Positions 57,575 through 64,000 of a stretch of DNA of 64,000 bases are shown here, one piece after another. The translations under genes were made by a program, and so were the position numbers. The notes under the pieces were generated by a model. It saw only the letters and a program-made list of their open reading frames with translations, searched no databases and was not told the origin of the DNA. Source of the DNA: Liopterus haemorrhoidalis (lineage: Eukaryota > Arthropoda > Insecta > Coleoptera > Dytiscidae). The first letter of the stretch is position 1. Every line of letters starts with the position of its first letter. The stretch covers positions 239,778,654 to 239,842,653 of the forward strand of contig OZ020611.1 in assembly GCA_963971575.1 (NCBI GenBank), in the 5' to 3' direction.

Positions 57575-58974
57575 TCTAATAAAAAATCAACACTAGAACA
57601 TATGTAATAAGTTCAAACAGTACTACAGGCGACTAGTACAATATTTGACCACCAGACTGCTTATCCGAGCGTGTCAGTTCTCAATAACTTTTCAATATTT
57701 TATTTAAGATACGTTTTTTTTTTTGTTTTTTTTTTTTTTTTTTTGTACGCGAGTATAATACGCAATCCCATTTTTGCGGACTAAAATGTGTAAAAGTAGT
57801 GCGTATTATATTCAAGATTTTACGGTAGAACCCAGGATGGATCGATCACGATGTTCCGACAAAAATGAAACGGTATGCAGTGAGCAATATAATTTATGCG
57901 AAATGTAATAATTGATTATGATCTCAGTAATTATGTTCATGTAACAAGCAGCATAACATGACACCTTGGACAATTATCAATGCTTTATGTGACGGGAAAT
58001 TAATTAATCGAATTCCTTCAAATATCAAACATTTCTGCACAGATATCTGCATAAGAAAAAAATGTTTTAAGAACAGTTATTAGTCATACAGAAATTATGT
58101 GACTTATCTGCTAATATGGACGTAGAAAAACAGTACAGGGTCGCATTCAAACAAATCAGAACTTGCAACAGATTTTGAACATTTCAATCATTATCCTAGC
58201 AACGAAGTCAAGAATATTTTCCTTTAGCTGCTCAATTGTTTGGTGCGATTGGTTGGCACCATTGACCGTTTCAGCAGATTCATCGGTGATTTACCGGTAC
58301 AAACTTTACTTTTGTACGATTACGATTTACCGGTGACATTTACTGAATGTACATTTTTGACAGCGCTATCGAACGGTATATATGAAAACTACAATATCTA
58401 AACAATAACCGATGATAATAGTGGTAATGATCGGTGCCCCGAACTCCTTTACACCCTCCTTCGCCGACTGTCGTTATGGACGCAGTACCTGGACTCATAT
58501 GTTAATAGGACACGTTCTCAGAAAGTAACTAGTTAGCCGATGCCACTCTTTGCGGTCGGTGCGTAGTGTGATGAATCCACTAAAACACTGCGGCGGCCAC
58601 CGCTGTATTGGCGACCTAGGTACGGCGTTTCAGTATCCTCGGGAAGGATTGTCTGCAAAAATTGCAGCTGGGGAGAGTGGAAGTTGTATCCCTCTTCGAC
58701 CGTCTTTCATCTTTTGAGGGGTAGCGGTCCTCAGAAGTATGGGATTAGGTTGTTGAAATTGATACGCGAGTTGATTGTTAAAAAATATTGTTTTACATAC
58801 AGTTCATATATTTAGAAGTTTACACTCACTCAAAACTCTCATTAAAATATATTCTAATCAAACTTTAATACTTTACAGTCCCATCTTTCGCTCTTCACCG
58901 TCTGACCCCGACTCTCTGAAATCTCGCGTTTCCGCGTCTCTCGATGTTGATAACTCTAGTTGACTTGCTGTCAA
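57575..58974. other. Unassigned DNA, poly-T and GC-richer patch
   Basis: Poly-T at 57716-57743. 58430-58760 is markedly GC-richer (GCGGCGGCCACCGCTGTATT) and unlike its neighbours but has no long frame; it may be a degraded repeat. Confidence 0.4.
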
Positions 58975-59381
58975 CTAGAGCACGTTACTCATACCCTTTA
59001 CAACAGGATTTCTCGAAATCGATCTTAAAGGTCGGTATGAAGTGAAACTAACCTCCCACAGTCGATTTCGCACAGTTTGATCACTTATCAGGACCCCTGT
59101 AGCATTATAAAGGTCTTGCTGTAGCTGCTGCCCAGTTACAAAAGATTGTCTTCCCGCTTGAATCAAAAGATTTCGGTCTTGTCGCACTGTGGTGATGCGA
59201 CCCACTACCAGGTCGATGTTGTGCCTGCTTCTCTATGCCGGCAAATTAATCTCGAAATGACACTATGAGACGTATTGAAGTATGCGGCTATGTCGACTTG
59301 TACATCACCCCGCTTATGATGCATCTGCAGGGCCAAATCAGCATTTTCTCTTGAAAGATAGTTCCTCTGCATTTTTGACAT
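58975..59381 (-). pseudogene. Tc1-like transposase N-terminal fragment
   Basis: From ATG at 59381: MSKMQRNYLSRENADLALQ, then HHKRGDVQVDIAAYFNTSHS, with a frame change near 59215 into GRITTVRQDRNLLIQAGRQ and QTVRNRLWEVSFTSYRPLR. This is the Tc1 paired DNA-binding region with its linker; the catalytic DDE domain is gone and no paired ends were found. Confidence 0.72.
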
Positions 59382-59474
59382 TTATACAAGAGCTACATTT
59401 TTGAACTGAACATTTGTCAAATGTACTTGAAGACTAACAGAAACATGTACCATATTGACGATTTTAAATTTATA

Positions 59475-59751
59475 CCTCTATTCGCGACTGCAAATAACAG
59501 TGAGACATCTGGTGGTGACTGGCTAAATTAAACAGAAGCGTATATTTGGATAATATTTGTAGCGTGTTGTGCTGCAGTTTATGTGAATTAAGAAGTATTT
59601 TAAAATATAGTGACTTAAATACAGTGCTTTTTTGCCGAAATATTGTTTGAACAGATAAATATTAAGAAATAACTTCTGACATATACGCTTCTCGTCCGCC
59701 TCAGCTGTTGTACGCAGCGCCGCCAACGTTAGTTTCAGTCGCGAATACTGG
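59475..59751. mobile_element. TA-target MITE, ATTCGCGACTG ends
   Basis: 277 bp, ends CCTCTATTCGCGACTG / CAGTCGCGAATACTGG with TA on both sides. Confidence 0.78.
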
Positions 59752-59878
59752 TATATGCGAAACCAAAATGGTCAATTTTTGTTTAAATTAATTTCTTTTG
59801 ATGTAATATTGATAAAAAATAAACATAAATAGTTGTTCGTTATCATAAAGGTTTTTTTTTTTATAGCCCTATTCATTT

Positions 59879-61028
59879 TTAGGGTTTTGTAGGTATGACC
59901 AAAAAACCCTTATACCGTCATTTTGTCGTCTGTCTGTCTGTCTGTCTGTCTGTCTGTTCGGTAAAAATTGTAGCCAAACGGCTAAACCTAGAGAGTTGAA
60001 AATTGGCATGCTTGTACAACTTTTTGACCCGCACATAGGAAAAATACTAAAACATCTAAAAAACATATCCCCCTAAAAATATAAACAAATATGTGGCCAT
60101 CGAAAAAAAAATATTTTTTTAAAATTCTGAGTAGGGTATCAAATGAAAGCCCTTAGTACGTGGATTAACGATCAAAATTTAATTTTTGCAAAATAAATTA
60201 TTTTGAGGCGATTTTTGCCAAAATTGTGCAAAAAAATTTTTGTCCCACACCCTGTAGCCCAGATGGTTTAAACTAAAAATGTGAAAAAATTCTAAGTAAT
60301 GTATAATGGTGTGAACCGGAATAGTACAACAGGAATTTTTGATCAGATTATGTTTTAGGAAAATAACGCATTTTTTGTGTTTTTTGGTTGACGATGCATA
60401 CATGTTATACTCTTATAACACACTAAGTTGATAAGCGTTTGGTGGTCTAGTGGCTCAGTTGCTCGACAACCACACAGGATCGTTATTCACTACACAGGTT
60501 CGTTCCTGGCTTGTGGAGTCAATTTTATTTTTTGTTTTTTTTTTTTCATATTTATTATGTTTAAATTAATTCGTTAAAATTCTAGTTATATTTTAGCACA
60601 TTTTGAATTTAATTTTCAAGAGCGTAAATTTAATAACCAATTGGAATTATATTTTCATTCTGTGTCATTTATACGAAGCCAGAGGGGCGGAGCGTATGAT
60701 TTAAGACAACCAATGAAAGCCATAGGCCCAATTTTCAAAACCTTAATGAACCTTGTTATATAAAAAAAATACTGCACTTATTTAGAAACCTAAATAATGA
60801 TATTAGGTATTCGAATTAAAATTAACAAAAAAATATTTTAACATAAAATTTGTTTTTAAAGCTCTGAGATTAACAGACGATAAATTATTTTAAAAAGATC
60901 GTTCATTTTGCCGTGGTTACTACAAAGCAAAATTTGTCCTACACACTCAGCATGCCGCCTTCACTTATTATATACCTGCGAAACCCTGCAATGTGTGAAA
61001 ATTCACACTTCACATCAATTTTTTTGAG
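59879..61028 (+). mobile_element. AGGGTTTTGTAGG family, most complete copy
   Basis: 1.15 kb: terminus AGGGTTTTGTAGGTATGACC, (GTCT)n tract at 59929-59957, conserved core, tRNA-like module at 60436-60517, then a 3' part with CGCATGCCGCC-like and CTGCGAAACCCTGC words and a GTGTGAAAATTCACAC hairpin near 60994. TIR-like AGGGTTT/AAACCCT words at both sides. No protein frame; superfamily not clear. Confidence 0.75.
60436..60517 (+). other. tRNA-like module, third version
   Basis: TGGTCTAGTGGCTCAG resembles an A box and GGTTCGTTCC a B box. Placed like the modules at 32108 and 33793 in sibling elements. Confidence 0.6.
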
Positions 61029-61985
61029 TTGTTTATTAAGTGAAACGTATACCAAGAGTTTTATTTATTTCAAATTTCCCTAACTTTGTATGTGGGTATA
61101 TGTTTTCTGTATAATTGGTTGGAAGTTGATTTTTCTTTATTTAATATTTGATTAGAAAATGAATCATATTTCCAATGGCACAGTCATAGTTTGTATACAT
61201 ATGGAGCAGTGTATTTGATAATAAGTTGATTTAAAGCGCACTTACGGTAATTCAAACAAGACTGCATGATGTCATGTGAAATAAGTTTTGCGCTAAAATC
61301 TAGCGGTGTGGGAAGTTACAGCGGCCAGCAGCTCTAACTCAACATATTAAATATTCGCTTTTCGCACGATTTGCTTAATTATATCATTACACGGTTATCA
61401 AGAAAATATTAATACAACATATATCACGAACCAATTAGTATGCTCAGCCTTTAAAATATGTTTTTATATTAAATCTTTTCTTGTGTAATAGGTAAAAATT
61501 AATGTTAAGTGTCAATTTTTACACATTTCAAGGTTTCGTATGTATTTAGTAAGAGAAGGCCCACAAAGAGCTTAAATGCTAGATTTGCCAAATGCAGGTT
61601 GCAAAATCAACAATTTTTAAAAATAAATATTTATCTGTTAATCTAATTATTGATAGCTTTCATTCAGAAATTAAATTACCTATGTAAAGAAAATGAAATA
61701 CACCTATCCCCTAATTCTGGTACGATGGTGAATGAATTAGGGACAATTTCAGATCGGCGCGACTTGGTAATGTAATCCGTAATTAACAATTGAAGGGGCT
61801 AGAAGTAAAAGGATTTAAGTGCATAATTTAAAGTTTCGAGAAAATTAGCTTCAAAGTTAATCGCTCTATGTAAATTAGATATAAGATGAAATATTTCAAG
61901 TCCGAAACAGGCTGTTAGTAAAGCCAATTCTGCTGAAATCGTTTTACTACCTAATAATAATAATTTCTAACTGACGAGATATGTA
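61029..61985. other. Unassigned AT-rich DNA
   Basis: No exon seen; 61530-61560 shows faint similarity to the GTTTCGCAGGTAT end of the AGGGTTTTGTAGG family. Confidence 0.4.
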
Positions 61986-63296
61986 CAAGGTGTCTCAAAA
62001 GAAATTTTATATTTAGTGGATCGATTAAAAAAAAAAGTAAGCCGTATATAGAAAAAATGTTTATTAATTATTAAAATACACTTTTTGGGGATTTATTTCT
62101 TAAAAATAATATCGTCTAAATGTAGACCCTCGCGTTCTCGGCACTCATTTAATCGAACAGTAAAATTACTTATGACGTCTCGGCAGGTGGACTCAGGGAT
62201 GGCTGCCATTTCGTGACGGATATTTTCTTTCAAATGCGTCAGTGAAGTCGGTTTATTGGCGTAAATTTTAGATTTAAGATAACCCCATAGGAAAAAGTCC
62301 ATAGGGGTTAAATCTGGACTGCGTGGAGGCCAATTTATGTCACCTCTCCGGGAGATCAATTTGCCTGAGAAAATTTCACGAACACGTGGCAGAGACATAT
62401 TGGACGTGTGTGAAGTTGCTCCGTCCTGTTGGAACCATGTTCTTTGGTTATAGCCAGGAAAGTTTTGCAGTTCAGGTACCAAGAAGTTGTCTAAAATCTC
62501 CACATAACGCTCTGAATTCACTGTAACTGCACGCCCCCTTTCGTCTTCAAAAAAGTAAGGGCCGATAATTCTTCGCGCCGACATCGCAGCCCATACGGTC
62601 ACTTTAGGCGAATGTAGGGGTTTCTGATGTTTGCGTTTCGGATTCGTTGCACTCCAGTAGCGGCAGTTCTGATTATTTACGTGGCCATTAAGATGAAAAT
62701 GAGCTTCATCCGAAAACAAAATGTTGGTAAACGTTGAAAATCGCTCAATCACCTGATTTACGAAATTAAGCCTCTGACTGGCATCTTGGGGCTTTAATTC
62801 TTGCACCAATTGAATTTTGTAGGGGTGCAGCTTTAGGTCTTTGTGCATAATGCGATGTAATGATGATCTATGCACATTTAAAGCACTTACGCGCTTCCGA
62901 ATTGAAAGGTTCGGGTCGTCACGAACAGACTGATTAACATTCTCCACGTTTTCTACCGTTCTTGATGACCTAGGTCGCCCGGATTTTGATTTATCCAGCG
63001 TTGTACCAGTCTCTTCAAACTTTTTAACCCAATGTCGAATGAGAGGAATGCTTTGCGCATCATTTAAGTGGCGAAAATCTCGAATACTGCAGAATTTTCT
63101 ACGCGCTACAGTCGCCGAATCACCGTTTTTGTAAAACTCTCGCACGCATAACGCGCGGTCTGCTCCCGAGAAACGCTCCATAGCGACTGAATTCCCAAGA
63201 TCCAGGCTACCGATTGACATAACCCCCGCGCCCCTCGGATACGTTGCGTTCACGCAGTAAGCTAAATAAATATAAAATTTCGTTTGAGACACCTTG
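61986..63296 (-). mobile_element. DD41D mariner, apparently intact
   Basis: 1,311 bp with 30-bp inverted ends starting CAAGGTGTCTCAAAAG (left) and differing at one position (AAACG on the right); TA on both sides (61984-61985, 63297-63298). Contains one uninterrupted transposase frame filling most of its length. Intact frame plus near-identical ends suggest a young insertion. Confidence 0.95.
62093..63220 (-). CDS. DD41D mariner transposase
   Basis: Cut-and-paste transposase of the Tc1/mariner superfamily. From ATG at 63220 it is 375 residues; ATG at 63181 (MERFSGADRALCVREF, 362 residues) is equally plausible, and the frame is open upstream into the inverted repeat. Order: two helix-turn-helix regions joined by a GRPRSS linker, first catalytic aspartate in ILFSDEAHFH, second in WFQQDGATSHT, third in SPDLTPMDFFLWGYL, with 41 residues between second and third (rosa-like DD41D). 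Ends LDDIIFKK. No stop or frameshift. Whether it is active cannot be read from the sequence. Confidence 0.95.
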   Translation of the reverse strand: MSIGSLDLGNSVAMERFSGADRALCVREFYKNGDSATVARRKFCSIRDFRHLNDAQSIPLIRHWVKKFEETGTTLDKSKSGRPRSSRTVENVENVNQSVRDDPNLSIRKRVSALNVHRSSLHRIMHKDLKLHPYKIQLVQELKPQDASQRLNFVNQVIERFSTFTNILFSDEAHFHLNGHVNNQNCRYWSATNPKRKHQKPLHSPKVTVWAAMSARRIIGPYFFEDERGRAVTVNSERYVEILDNFLVPELQNFPGYNQRTWFQQDGATSHTSNMSLPRVREIFSGKLISRRGDINWPPRSPDLTPMDFFLWGYLKSKIYANKPTSLTHLKENIRHEMAAIPESTCRDVISNFTVRLNECREREGLHLDDIIFKK

Positions 63297-63617
63297 TACT
63301 TAACTCACATTTAGAAAAAATTGCACTTGAACCACTTTACTTCTAACCCCCTTAATTGTGATTGATTTTTGGTTATATCTTTATAGACCTCCTCATATTG
63401 GGTTAAACATTTAATAATATCTCGCTAGATTCGGAGAGCTCGTTCAACATTCGGGTCATTTTTATGGAACCATGTGAATTTATTAAATATGACTTTTAAA
63501 TTTTTAGGTAGGTTTCATTGTATTAAGGTTAAATAGACGATATTTAAAGTGACGTCAGCAACACTAGCGCCAGTGTGCTTTAGTCAAACTAATCATAAAA
63601 ACACATCGCGTGATAAA
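63297..63617. other. Unassigned DNA
   Basis: AT-rich; nothing recognised. Confidence 0.4.
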
Positions 63618-63940
63618 TATAAACAAATGTATATTTAATGAAAAAATAAATATTTTTTTAAAAATATTGAGTGGGGCATCAAATGAAACCTCTTAATACG
63701 TGGATAAACAAGTGAATTTTTTTTTTTTTTTTTTAATTTAATGGCCTTTGCTACTGTGGCAATTAGCCAGGACAATTTTTATTTTGAGAAAATTTCCATG
63801 CCTGAACGGGATTCGAACCCGAGACCTTAGCAACGCAGAGCACATGTGTTACCACTACGCTACGCTGGTCGTAGTGAATTTTTGATTTGAAGTTATGTCA
63901 ATAAATTTTGTGCCCCACCTTATTTTCCCGAAAGATTAAA
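63618..63940 (+). mobile_element. AGGGTTTTGTAGG family fragment split by SINE
   Basis: 63618-63720 and 63883-63920 match the core of the family (ATCAAATGAAA, TTAATACGTGGAT, then TTTTGTGCCCCACC). Interrupted by the SINE at 63721-63872. More diverged than the other copies. Confidence 0.7.
63721..63872 (-). mobile_element. tRNA-derived SINE, copy 2, with duplication
   Basis: Flanked by AGTGAATTTT on both sides (63711-63720, 63873-63882). Minus strand: head with B box GGTTCGAATCCC, body, tail TGTCCTGGCTAATTGCCAC and a poly-A tract. Same family as 36082-36217. Confidence 0.92.
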
Positions 63941-63954
63941 CTTATATTTTACCG

Positions 63955-64000
63955 ACCGCCAACATATATAATTGAGGTATTGTGATCATACCGATTTTGA
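63955..64000 (+). mobile_element. Start of CCGNCAACATATATAA element
   Basis: Matches the left end of the element inserted at about 36570 (CAACATATATAA then GAGGTATTGTGATCATACC); it continues beyond the window. Confidence 0.7.

Noticed and set aside
62323..62526. Plus-strand frame inside the intact mariner
   Set aside because: Antisense to the transposase coding sequence.

Overview
The window is nuclear DNA from an insect. It is AT-rich with short exons in long introns. It carries exons of two conserved animal genes, many DNA transposons (DD41D mariner, hAT, Harbinger, Helitron, THAP-type), tRNA-derived SINEs, and a nuclear copy of mitochondrial DNA in the ancestral insect order trnI-trnQ-trnM-nad2. 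I cannot fix the order from the sequence.

Host genes. (1) FAM76 (cysteine-rich protein), minus strand: exon 1 at 7245-7331 with the start codon, a 5.0 kb intron, then coding DNA at 1736-2211. A 60-base GT...AG segment (1873-1932) there is in frame and free of stop codons. The gene runs off the low-coordinate edge. (2) Limpet/FHL-type LIM protein, minus strand: three exons at 23819-23988, 21009-21211 and 18527-18668 join in phase and give the last 170 residues and the stop. An unrecognised minus-strand exon with a start codon (37572-37776) ends in the phase that the first visible Limpet exon needs, so it may be an alternative first exon. Much of 24-64 kb may be Limpet intron or upstream DNA.

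Everything else is mostly layered transposon debris, often datable by nesting. 0-7 kb: MITEs inside the FAM76 intron. 8-17 kb: two inverted copies of a THAP-domain element, a hAT element nested in a TA-target MITE, a 2.1 kb hAT element with perfect target duplication, and a ~140-bp tandem array. 19.9-20.9 kb: a Helitron with a broken N-terminal ORF. 22.4-23.5 and 49.3-50.5 kb: two copies of a CACTG-ended element carrying an arthropod repeat ORF. 25.7-27.2 kb: a Harbinger element whose middle is replaced by mitochondrial DNA. 29-43 kb: hAT and TA-target MITEs, a 150-bp satellite, a SINE, and copies of an AGGGTTTTGTAGG family with tRNA-like modules. 44-56 kb: a hAT element with 89-bp internal repeats, LINE relics, a foldback element with arms built of 16-bp units, an ATCGAT-palindrome hAT element, and an internally deleted DD41D mariner. 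57-64 kb: a THAP pseudogene, a Tc1 relic, a complete AGGGTTTTGTAGG element, an apparently intact DD41D mariner, and a SINE with clean target duplications inside an older repeat.

No rRNA gene, functional tRNA gene, CRISPR array or bacterial-type operon was seen.
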